Shown here one piece after another: positions 57,901-64,000 of a stretch of 64,000 nt of DNA (position 1 is the stretch's first letter; every line of letters starts with the position of its first letter). Origin of the DNA: Sinotaia quadrata (lineage: Eukaryota > Mollusca > Gastropoda > Architaenioglossa > Viviparidae); assembly GCA_028829895.1 (NCBI GenBank), contig CM054178.1:68663835-68727834 (forward strand), in the 5' to 3' direction. The notes below the pieces were generated by a model that did not search any database, had not been told where the DNA came from, and saw only the letters and a list, made by a program, of their open reading frames with translations. A program made the translations under genes and the position numbers.

Positions 57901-60669
57901 ATTTTATTTGATTAAATATTCCCTAATAACTGGCAGTCTTTCTTGTTATGTTGCACTATTGCTGTCTTAAGAACTCTGTCAGTTTCTGTTTAGTAAAGCT
58001 TATGATAATTATTGCGAGCGTTACAGTAACTTTTTCCCAAAGTGATACTAAGGCTCGACATAAAGCCTCAGTAACATGCGTACCTCTCTTGCCTCATTCA
58101 ACCGTGTTTCCAATTGTATTGGTAATAGTTTTCTTTTGCACTGTTTTTTTTTCAGACCCCCGGATAAAGAACCAGAACTCTTTGGATTCTGGAAAGAAGG
58201 TGAGTTGTTCCCTCCTGACCTCTCCAGTATGTTAGAGACCAGGCGCTGGTAAGTTGTCTTTGCGTGTGAATATACACAGAGAGCCCTGGCGTCGTGCGGC
58301 CGCTTTCTGAAACAGGAAGTGGTCAATTTACTCGAGAGTACTCAAGTGTACTTACTCAGCACGGTACATACGTAAACACATATCGGAATATTTTTTAAGT
58401 GTTTAATCACTGCGCATATGTCAATTTGCCGTCTGTGGATTGGTTTTTTTTGGGGGGATTGTCCCGACAGTATAATGAGAAATGAGATGCGACAAATTGA
58501 TATAGGGAAATTCCGTAGAAACGTAATATGGGCAGGAAAGAGTTGTAGGACCTGGGGTCATTAGGTCAGTTAATGTCAACTGTTTTAAAAAGAATTTAAG
58601 ATTCCTTTAAATTTCATAGAAACTTGAACAAAACCTCAAACCGACGTCATCAGTATTTCTATATTTAGTTAAAATAACATAATTTTAATAAAATAAAATA
58701 AGTGTGTAATAATAAACTTTAAAACATTTATTACTTTCTACAATTTTATTTTCATCTGATTTTGATTAGTGTACACTACGTTTGCCTCATAAATTAATTT
58801 TACGTTCACACGTTGACTTAGAGGAGTATAAACTACTTTTTTTTTCAATTTTACGTTATACACTGATTTTGATTAGTGCAAGCTACTTTTGCCTCTTAAT
58901 TAACTTTACGTTCAAACACTGACTTACAGCAATGCAAACTACTTTTGCCTCTTAATTAACTTTACGTTCAAACACTGACTTACAGCAATGCAAACTACTT
59001 TTGCCTCTTAATTAACTTTACGTTCAAACACTGACTTACAGCAATGCAAACTACTTTTGCCTCTTAATTAACTTTACGTTCAAACACTGACTTACAGCAA
59101 TGCAAACTACTTTTGCCTCTTAATTAACTTTACGTTCAAACACTGACTTACAGCAATGCAAACTACTTTTGCCTCTTAATTAACTTTACGTTCAAACACT
59201 GACTTACAGCAATGCAAACTTACAGTTGCTTTTCTAAATTTTGCGTCATACTGTAATACTGAGCAGAGTTAACTACTGTTGCTTCTTAATTAATATTACA
59301 TCATACACTGGCTTTGATTAGTTTTAACTACTGTTGCTTCTTAATTGATATTACATCATACACTGGCTTTGATTAGTTTTAACTACTGTTGCTTCTTAAT
59401 TGATATTACAGCATACAGTAACTTTGATTAGTTTTAACTACTGTTGCTTTTTAATTAATATTACATCATACAGTGCCTTTGATTAGTATTAACTACTTGA
59501 TTAGTGTTAACTACTGTTGCTTCTTAATCAATTTTACGTCATATACTGATTTTGGTTTAGTGTAAATTATTGCTGCTTCTTAATCGGTTTTACATCATGT
59601 ACTGAGTGTAAATTATACTTAGTGTAAATTATTGATGCTTCTTAATCAATTTTACATCATATACTGAGTATAAATTATACTTAGTGTAAATTATTGTTGC
59701 TTCTTCTTGTACGTCTTTCGTTAATGCGAATGCCTGTGAGAACAAATAACCGTTATTAAATCTGGACTTTCCTACCTCCTTCACTATATTTAGTTGTTAA
59801 TAAATCTAGTTTTTCATTTCTCCTTCACTATATTTAGCTGTTAATAAATCTAGTTTTTAATTTCTCCTTCACTATATTTATCCGTAAATAAGCCTCAACG
59901 TTCCTATCTCCCGTAAAGAAGATACTAAACCTTGATTTTCCTGGTTCCTTTAGTCTAATAATGGCACACCTTATAGGAGTGAAAATTCCTAGTAAACTTT
60001 GTTTCTCTCAAAATCATTCTCCATTCTTGAAATGACGTAAGGCTCTTGGTGTAGTTGTTGAGAGGAGCTGTTGTATGTGGGATTGCGCGCGCCTGTGTGT
60101 TAGTCAAAATTATTAGCGAAATTCGAATCCCACTGAAGTTGACCTTAGAGGTCACCGATCCAGGCGCCACTTACCAATGATATTTTCCGAGGGTTGATGT
60201 CATTGGGTTTTCGAAAGATCTCAGTTATATCATCTAATTAAATGTTTACATGTATCTTAACATAGTTGCAACTCCTTTGCGGTTGGTTGTGTACAAAGTA
60301 AAATAAATAAGATTGTGCTGAATACCTACTTTACGAACCTTCGTTATTTTACGTTCTACAAAATTTAACTTCTTACTAATTTCACTTTTTCCGTTTTTTT
60401 AATATCTAACAGCTTATGTAGATCGTGACGAAAAGCATATGCCAAACCGCAACGCCATTCCTGCGTCTGTTGCTCAAGACAGTATAATCGCCGAGACAGA
60501 GAAGGCCGAAGAGATGAAAGAACGCAAAGAGAGAGAGAAGGAAAGACAGCAACGCGAGGAAAAATATAAAAAGGAGTTGCAGGAATACTACAAAAAAGCG
60601 CAAGCAAGGAACAACCCCGACGCTGTGTCGGACAAACCAGCCAAGAAAAAGCTGTGTATTATTTTATGA
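37908..60669 (+). CDS. Gene 2: cadherin-repeat single-pass membrane protein with C-terminal CAAX box, 14 coding exons
   Basis: Predicted 752-aa type I membrane protein and paralog of gene 1. Exons: 37908-37982, 38733-38913, 44158-44331, 45891-46031, 47871-47999, 49798-49974, 50648-50838, 52847-53110, 54808-54920, 55997-56159, 56736-56992, 57538-57630, 58156-58199, 60413-60669. The frame is open across all joins (2259 nt). Layout: signal peptide 1-25; EC1 26-136; EC2 about 137-241; EC3 242-345 with DVNEPP; EC4 to 444 with DKNDNPP; EC5 445-536; CPTPPPP linker; transmembrane helix about 582-603; tail with basic and proline-rich segments, a Glu/Lys/Arg-rich helix and the terminus KKKLCIIL. CAAX boxes are prenylated on the Cys, and a final Leu favours geranylgeranylation. 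Its role is probably cell-surface adhesion; the subfamily is unrecognised. Confidence 0.87.
38733..38913 (+). CDS. Gene 2 exon 2: EC1, first half
   Basis: 181 nt, phase 0 in and 1 out (CCTG|GTACGA). It encodes VPTPVVTVKELENRQIPLT, CSDSDGNLTR and the cluster PCGSCFPIWPCN, matching gene 1 exon 2 position for position, including four Cys. There is a glycosylation site at NLT. Confidence 0.9.
40125..40285. repeat. 60-bp tandem repeat, 3 copies
   Basis: The unit includes CAAATAATGATATAAAGCCC and GGTTTCTACTTAACTCTTTG. It lies in intron 2 of gene 2. Confidence 0.88.
41385..41955. repeat. 44-bp minisatellite of splice-acceptor-like units, about 13 copies
   Basis: The unit is TCCTATAGTCTTTATCTGTT, TATTTGTTTCTAG, TTTTATAATGC. 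Every unit has a pyrimidine-rich stretch ending TTTCTAG, which resembles a 3' splice site. It lies in intron 2 of gene 2, abutting the dispersed repeat E. Confidence 0.93.
41975..43700 (+). mobile_element. Dispersed repeat family, copy E (longest copy)
   Basis: About 1.7 kb. It starts near ATGCCACCATG and carries all blocks seen in the other copies: CAAGTGATGAGAATCTTAAT, CTCTCACTTGGCAGATATG, GTAAACG-type, TAATCTTTATTTAACGAG and the distal GGAAAACTACTCATCC and TGGTTTGGATTG blocks. It contains degenerate tandem units of about 43 bases (about 42620-42790), which create a 139-codon minus-strand open frame with no known domain. A short TATC run with the CCCTTAGTCTTG flank sits inside (about 43110). 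It lies in intron 2 of gene 2. Confidence 0.78.
44158..44331 (+). CDS. Gene 2 exon 3: EC1, second half
   Basis: 174 nt, acceptor TTCTTCACAG, donor TATG|GTATGT, phase 1-1. It encodes YCLMYVPTLGKMEYN, LACTNDIEPEDVKTIEVRL and IANTPPVF. It aligns with gene 1 exon 3, including both Cys. Confidence 0.9.
44590..44752. repeat. Compound TATC/TGTC and (TG)n/(CGTG)n microsatellite
   Basis: TATC and TCTG units (44590-44660) followed by TG and TGCG runs (44698-44750) in intron 3 of gene 2. Confidence 0.9.
45580..45670. repeat. About 42-bp tandem duplication in gene 2 intron 3
   Basis: Two copies of TATTGACTACTAATTTACTT plus TAAACCTTTTACTAAATAAA. Confidence 0.85.
45891..46031 (+). CDS. Gene 2 exon 4: EC2, first half
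   Basis: 141 nt, same length as gene 1 exon 4. Acceptor ATAACCAG, phase 1-1, donor TCTG|GTACGA. It encodes KRSGDLIYDVNADDVDGDAV and YYTMSMDPTSRNFEIAS. The donor is immediately followed by in-frame tandem copies of the exon end. Confidence 0.88.
46012..46250 (+). repeat. 57-bp minisatellite containing the exon 4 end and donor, 4 copies
   Basis: Each unit holds TTTGAGATAGCGTATG|GTACGA, i.e. the last codons of exon 4 and its 5' splice site, then CAATTTATACTCTATATC. The 57-base period is 19 codons, so the frame stays open through all four copies until a stop after the last (about 46252). Unit translation: FEIAYGTTINLYSISDSTH. Confidence 0.93.
46256..47870 (+). other. Gene 2 intron 4 remainder
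   Basis: No gene was recognised. It contains a short (TAC)n and palindromic ACTACTAGTAGT stretch (about 46420), purine-rich sequence and a 39-bp minisatellite (47645-47830). It ends with a pyrimidine-rich acceptor TTTTCTTTAG. Confidence 0.6.
47645..47830. repeat. 39-bp minisatellite, about 5 copies
   Basis: The unit is CAGCACATCACGAAAACATA plus CAGATTATGCCTATTACCT. It ends about 40 bases before exon 5 of gene 2. Confidence 0.9.
47871..47999 (+). CDS. Gene 2 exon 5: EC2, second half
   Basis: 129 nt, phase 1-1, identical in length to gene 1 exon 5; donor AATG|GTGAGT. It encodes TRDLRFQCDPEVNFYVKAND, then VGPVVIDVTFN. It starts with a short Gly run. Confidence 0.9.
48455..49430 (+). repeat. 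Dispersed repeat family, copy F (internally deleted)
   Basis: Starts ACACAACGCCACCC and carries the CACTTGGTGGATATGTGGG, TTTAGCGAGCCCCCATC, GAAAACTACTCATTC and AACAATTAAGTTTAGAAATA blocks of copy E. It lacks most of the internal tandem section. It ends around TTTACTCCACCACAC. It lies in intron 5 of gene 2. Confidence 0.8.
49798..49974 (+). CDS. Gene 2 exon 6: EC3, first half
   Basis: 177 nt, same length as gene 1 exon 6; acceptor GTTCCCAG, donor GTTG|GTAAGT, phase 1-1. It encodes YNVRPVATNLDTTVKIPENT, then YTINAVDGDVFNSLQYRV and GLDLYELV. It has the A-V-D-G-D calcium loop of an EC repeat. Confidence 0.92.
50016..50070. repeat. (TG)n tract in gene 2 intron 6
   Basis: Begins about 40 bases after the exon 6 donor. 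It matches a TG tract in the same intron of gene 1. Confidence 0.93.
50648..50838 (+). CDS. Gene 2 exon 7: EC3, second half
   Basis: 191 nt, one codon longer than in gene 1; phase 1 in and 0 out, acceptor TATCTTTAAG, donor TTC|GTAAGA. It encodes VRRLLNYEYPDLRTVTLTID, DGFCNAQ and LEITDVNEPPVLKP. The LNYEY and DVNEPP motifs mark a cadherin repeat. Confidence 0.93.
50881..50995. repeat. (TG)n tract in gene 2 intron 7
   Basis: Starts 43 bases after the exon 7 donor: TG runs with CG interruptions, then GA, then short (GTCA)-type repeats to about 51035. Confidence 0.93.
51795..51987. repeat. (GATA)n microsatellite with a GATTA block
   Basis: GATA units interrupted by a few ATTAG/GATTA units, about 190 bases, in intron 7 of gene 2. 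Confidence 0.96.
52847..53110 (+). CDS. Gene 2 exon 8: EC4
   Basis: 264 nt, phase 0-0, same length as gene 1 exon 8. It encodes LVDPDENEVHKWTRTAS, SEVDVDPDRTF and TITVLDKNDNPPIFKP, a canonical DxNDNPPxF linker. The donor CCG|GTGATT is weaker than average. Confidence 0.94.
53440..54110. repeat. About 43-bp minisatellite, roughly 14 copies, increasingly degenerate
   Basis: The unit is TATGTATACTTTGCATGTCT, TCCAGCTAAAACAGTACTTT, CCC. It lies in intron 8 of gene 2. Open frames on both strands are by-products. Confidence 0.92.
54155..54313. repeat. About 77-bp perfect tandem duplication
   Basis: Two near-identical copies start GGTTCAGTGTACAATATCTA and end CCTCGTCATAT. It lies in intron 8 of gene 2. 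Confidence 0.9.
54420..54625. repeat. About 33-37-bp tandem repeat, 5-6 copies
   Basis: Units share AAAACACACCCATAGCAACA and TGACAC. It lies in intron 8 of gene 2, followed by a CT-rich/GA-rich pair (54660-54735). Confidence 0.82.
54808..54920 (+). CDS. Gene 2 exon 9: EC5, first part
   Basis: 113 nt, phase 0 in and 2 out (TATAG|GTAAAT), acceptor CATTCACAG. It encodes LYEFSASECTPAGAELGTVK, ATDIDSSFQGND and ILVY. It corresponds to the first 113 nt of gene 1 exon 9, which has no intron here. Confidence 0.9.
54950..55730. repeat. Tandem repeats filling gene 2 intron 9
   Basis: Three copies of a unit with GTGCATGTGAGATGCATGTG and GGTGTACGTTAGTAAATGCA (about 54960-55165), TG-rich sequence to 55370, then about eight degenerate units with TACAATGCAGGATAGACTATA (55440-55720). 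Confidence 0.85.
55800..55950. repeat. About 75-bp tandem duplication before exon 10
   Basis: Two copies of GTGCAAACTAAAACTAAAAC plus ATTTCGCTAAAATTACGGCA. They end about 50 bases upstream of exon 10 of gene 2 without including the acceptor. Confidence 0.88.
55997..56159 (+). CDS. Gene 2 exon 10: EC5, second part
   Basis: 163 nt, phase 2 in and 0 out, acceptor TTTTTTGGCACGCAG, donor AAT|GTGAGT. It encodes SLNMTVLVDGTVHLNSQC, then LYPGPLTGVPATVTLKCN. The PGPLxGxP and VTLxC signatures match the end of gene 1 exon 9. There is a glycosylation site at NMT. Confidence 0.9.
56736..56992 (+). CDS. Gene 2 exon 11: linker, transmembrane helix, juxtamembrane
   Basis: 257 nt, phase 0 in and 2 out (AAAAA|GTGGGT). 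It encodes PCPTPPPPKTTT, a Thr-rich linker with NLT and NKS sites, then the helix WIVPAAILAALLLGILAYVI (about residues 583-602) and WRYCTRACSNW. Cys606 and Cys610 at the inner face could be acylated (inference). Confidence 0.93.
57538..57630 (+). CDS. Gene 2 exon 12: basic and proline-rich tail segment
   Basis: 93 nt, phase 2-2, acceptor TATGTTTTTAG, donor CTCC|GTAAGT. It encodes SPKSKTAPPKAVKLKKENK and RDPPPTPPAPP. Together with the next exon this makes a Pro run suited to SH3- or EVH1-type partners (inference). Confidence 0.87.
58156..58199 (+). CDS. Gene 2 exon 13: short tail exon with alternative donor
   Basis: 44 nt, phase 2 in and 1 out, acceptor TTTTTTTTCAG, donor GAAG|GTGAGT. It encodes PPDKEPELFGFWKE. 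A second good donor (TG|GTAAGT, 58249) lies 49 bases downstream with an open frame between; using it would shift exon 14 out of frame. Confidence 0.83.
58870..59225. repeat. 56-bp minisatellite, about 6 copies
   Basis: The unit is TTCAAACACTGACTTACAGC, AATGCAAACTACTTTTGCCT, CTTAATTAACTTTACG; the central copies are perfect. Degenerate relatives continue on both sides (58740-58870 and 59225-59700). It lies in intron 13 of gene 2. Confidence 0.94.
60413..60669 (+). CDS. Gene 2 exon 14: charged helix and CAAX terminus
   Basis: 257 nt ending in TGA (60667-60669), acceptor TATCTAACAG, phase 1. After AYVDRDEKHMPNRN comes a Glu/Lys/Arg-rich stretch (EKAEEMKERKEREKERQQRE) likely to form a single helix or coiled coil, then KPAKKKLCIIL at the end. 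The Lys run before Cys749 is a typical polybasic partner of a prenyl group. Confidence 0.9.
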
Positions 60670-61727
60670 AATGAAAAGGTCACAACGACTTTGACGACAA
60701 ACTTCGCTCTTTTATCCGGCTTGGCTAGGGCCACGCAGTAAGGATCTCGTATTCAAATGAAGTGTTTCATTGCTTAAGACTATGATCACATGACATGACC
60801 TATGTGTTCTCTATCTCCTGAAACATTTACTCATTGCGTCTGTGATCACGTGATTTGATTTAGTTTGCGTTTCTCCTACTGACGTCTTTCGGATGTTTAT
60901 TTCTGTGATATCTTTTAGAAATGTATATCTTGTTTAGTTTACAGATCACTTGACAACGTTTGCTGTTCTACAAGTTTGCAGATAAATTTCATGAGTCTGC
61001 GTACTCACCTTTGGCAGATTTGCTTTCCACGTTTATTTCTCTGATCACATGATAGAGGTTGTGCTTCACTTTAAATATATTTCTTGTTCACTTTTGTAAT
61101 CAAGTGATAGTTCATGCTCCATCTTGTAATGAAGTATTTTAAGTTTATTTCTATGACCATACGACACTGTTTGTCATTGTTCCAGCTTTTAAAACAATAT
61201 TTCACGTTGTCCTTTATGATCAAATGGTAGTGTGTTTTATGTTGTATTAATGTCTTTCTTGTCATTTTTGTTTCGATGAAGTGGCAGAAACTAGTTGTGC
61301 TGTAGCTTAATTAGATTAATCATAGTCAAATGACAATTGCTATTGTGTTTTATGTTGTATTAATGACTGTCATTATAAATTATGTACACACGTGATATAT
61401 TTTAACTATATTGTCTGTGTTATCTTTTAATCTGGATATAATAATTTTGCAACAGGCAAAACCTAATATCTACCCTAAAAGCACCATTGAAACAGAAAAT
61501 GTTCATACTTAATTAAAACGTAGCTCAATCAGTATCTCCAAATACTTTCAGAAATCGCTTTTCTGTGCTGCGGCCGTTTTTCATTTTAGTGTAAGCCCAC
61601 TTAAGTCCCTTATCTGCTGAATATGCATGAGACTGAGCTCTTTTTCTGCTATCACATAGCAAACACACTTTGAAATTGGATTTGAAATATTATAATGATG
61701 GCGATATGCGAGCGTCTCCACACACAC

Positions 61728-61737
61728 ACTAACGCAC

Positions 61738-61775
<38 letters not shown>

Positions 61776-61868
61776 GCACACATGCACACACACTCTCTCA
61801 CACACACACACACACACACGCACACATGCACACACACACACACACACTTACGTGCACTCATGCACATA
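61728..61868. repeat. (CA)n compound microsatellite
   Basis: CA runs with GC interruptions, about 140 bases. Confidence 0.95.
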
Positions 61869-62089
61869 CACACACATACAGATTTAATACATAATTTCCA
61901 GTTTCTTTGTTTTTGACAGCACCAACTTATGGAGATATGACAGAGATTAAAAGAAACTTAAAAACTCAAACTGCTATTCGAAATGTAGTCGCTGAGGCAG
62001 GCAGTCTAAATTAATTGCAATTACTTACGATTATTCTTAACTGTTGTTAACAGCTTTGATACGGCTGTCATATAGCTAGTGCCATAGAG

Positions 62090-62335
62090 CTATTGCGTAT
62101 AGGTGATACGAGCACTGGTACAGCTATAATATGACTAGTGTATTAGTACTATTGTGTATTGGTTATTATATGACTAGTGTATTAGTACTATTGGTATTGG
62201 TTATGATATGACTAGTGTATTAGTACTATTGCGTATTGGTTATGATATGACTAGTGTATTAGTACTATTGCGAATTGGTTATGATATGACTAGTGTATTA
62301 GTACTATTGCGTATTGGTTATGATATTACTAGTTT
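62090..62335. repeat. 39-bp minisatellite, about 6 copies
   Basis: The unit is TGATATGACTAGTGTATTAG plus TACTATTGCGTATTGGTTA. The period gives a spurious YDMTSVLVLLRIG open frame. Confidence 0.92.
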
Positions 62336-63058
62336 TATGATACAGTTAAGTATTTCTGATACAACTACTAGTGTGGCTATTGAGAATTATATTGTACAGC
62401 TTCTGTTCTGGTTAGTTTGATATAAACACATATTACGTCTGATAAATTTATTCAATGGTGATTCTACTTTCTACAAAATAACGGCACAGCAACGGCCGAG
62501 CAAGAATAAGGCGTTCGTTTAACCAACCGGCGGACAAAACATCTTGTTGCATTTTGTTGAAGACGTACTCATGGTGTAATTAAATACGGCATAAGCATTT
62601 GGGCATTGTAATTTGAACATTTTGGTCTGCGCAGCTCTGACGTACTTATCGTGTCCAGATTATTTATTAATTTATTTATTAATTTTATGAAACGTAAATT
62701 AAAGTTATACTACATGCTTCTTCTTTTATCATTTTCAGTTTTGGTCTTACGACATTATGTCTGAGGAGTGGATATCAAAGTGTACGGATAGCGCCTGAAT
62801 TGGGGGGGGGGGAGAGAGATTTTGTCTCTTTTGAAAATAATTCTCGGATTTTTTTTTTTAATTAATTAATTTATTTATTTATTTTGACGTTTTCTCGGTG
62901 TTCCTGGATGTCGATTTTGTGTTAGGGGTGACTTTACGGTATTTTTTTAATGTCGTGTTTGATTGTTGATGTTTTCAAAGTATTTTGAAATGTCCTTTTA
63001 ATGACTGTTTCTGATTTCTGTTTGTGGATGTTGTTCTTGGTTGTTCATTTGTCTAAGT

Positions 63059-63064
63059 AATAAA
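63059..63064 (+). terminator. Candidate poly(A) signal downstream of gene 2
   Basis: AATAAA about 2.4 kb after the stop codon, followed by T/G-rich sequence. It could belong to gene 2 with a long 3' UTR or be chance. Confidence 0.3.
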
Positions 63065-63747
63065 AGATGTTTATGCTTGTTGATGCTTTCTAAGTATTTT
63101 TAAAGATTTTTTTTAATTTTTGTGTATGTGTGGGTGGGTAGGGTGTCTAAATGTTATTTAATTTTAATTTTAGTTTTTTTCTGAATTATTCTGTCTTTTC
63201 TTTGTTGATGATTGTTGTGGAGAGCTTGTTGTTTGTTACTGTTTTGCAAGTAGTTTTTACTGGTTGTTGATGTTTTTAAGCGTTGCTGGAGTTTCACCAA
63301 GAGTGACTAATTTTACTCTCAGTGTCACCGCTATCCATTGACTCTGGCAGAGGTGAGGATTTAGACACCTTGTTCTGAGCAGCAAGCATGGCGTCAGGTT
63401 AATCTGAAACAACCTGACACGACGTAGTACTGGCATATGTCATACGGGCTTTTCTTGGAGGTGCATCGGAGCAGGCCAAAAATAGACTTCACCCCTTGCA
63501 TCTCTAACTTCAGCTCGGGTCGGCTTAACAGTCGACATTTCATTTTGTGACATCTAATTCATTTGTAACTTATTACTTATCTTGCATGACGTATCAACAG
63601 GACGAATGAATCGTGGGATTTGCGTACAAAAAGAGGGATATTCTTGATGGATTTTTGGCAAAAGTCTTTTCACCAAACAGTTTGTTTTTAAAAATTGTTC
63701 TCTGTATGCACAATGTGATTTGGAAAGTTTCGTGTGAACATATGACA

Positions 63748-64000
63748 GATTAGTAGTAGTAGTAGTAATAATGATATTAGTGATAAGTAGTTATAGTGAC
63801 AGTTACAGAGTTAATAGGGAAACTGTTGGTAGCAGTAGCTTTATAAACACTGGTAACTGCAGTAATAGGACTAGAAGAAGTAATAGCGGTATTGTAGTAG
63901 TGACAGTGGTACAAGTAGTATTAGTAATGGCAGTAGAAGAAGTGTAGTTGTATTAGTGTTCTTAGTGGTGATAGCGGTTGTAGTGGTGGTAGTTGTACTA
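63748..64000. repeat. Imperfect AGT/GTA triplet stretch
   Basis: Interrupted AGT, GTA and GGT triplets run to the window end. No gene is seen from 63100 to the end. Confidence 0.7.

Larger units (their letters stand above)
60670..63065 (+). other. 3' UTR / downstream flank of gene 2
   Basis: No further gene was recognised. 60780-61410 holds degenerate units around TGATCAC(A/G)TGAT with GTTTATTTCT; 61728-61868 is (CA)n; 62090-62335 is a 39-bp minisatellite; 62815 has a G run; and 62850-63200 is T-rich. The first clear AATAAA is at 63059-63064, so the transcript end is uncertain. Confidence 0.5.

Noticed and set aside
60100..60180. Possible tRNA or SINE box B (TTCGAATCCC)
   Set aside because: No matching box A at the right distance and no cloverleaf could be formed by eye.

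Overview
The window is animal nuclear DNA. It is AT-rich, has long introns with GT-AG splice sites, carries many micro- and minisatellites, and contains dispersed repeat copies. The only genes I can support are two intron-split, single-pass membrane proteins built from cadherin repeats, both on the + strand. The mix of cadherin-type adhesion genes, GATA and TG microsatellites, private intronic minisatellites and a decayed Ty3/gypsy relic fits a lophotrochozoan invertebrate, most likely a mollusc. The species is not readable from the sequence.

Layout. 1-7590 is intergenic, with repeats and a probable promoter zone just before gene 1. Gene 1 spans 7592-25603 (13 coding exons, 785 aa). 25604-37907 is its 3' UTR and a repeat-filled intergenic stretch. 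Gene 2 spans 37908-60669 (14 coding exons, 752 aa). 60670-64000 is the 3' UTR/flank of gene 2.

The genes are tandem paralogs. Each has a signal peptide, about five extracellular cadherin (EC) repeats, a cysteine pair around a CPTPP linker, one transmembrane helix and a cytoplasmic tail. Exon lengths 4, 5, 6 and 8 are identical (141, 129, 177 and 264 nt). Exons 1+2 total 256 nt in both. Gene 1 exon 9 (276 nt) equals gene 2 exons 9+10 (113+163 nt), so one intron was gained or lost. The ectodomains are alike but the tails are not: gene 1 ends in a basic Q/N/K-rich tail, while gene 2 has a proline-rich stretch, a charged helix and a C-terminal CIIL, which is a CAAX prenylation signal. An alternative splice donor in gene 2 exon 13 would remove that signal.

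The second theme is tandem repeats tied to splicing. Nearly every long intron has its own minisatellite, and several arrays contain copies of a splice site: the exon 4 donor of gene 2, the exon 9 donor of gene 1, and the exon 6 and 7 acceptors of gene 1. A dispersed repeat family of up to about 1.7 kb is present in six copies, in both orientations, and one copy is joined to a Ty3/gypsy gag/RT relic. No tRNA, rRNA, CRISPR or bacterial feature was seen. All exon calls come from reading splice sites and frames by eye, without transcript or database support.
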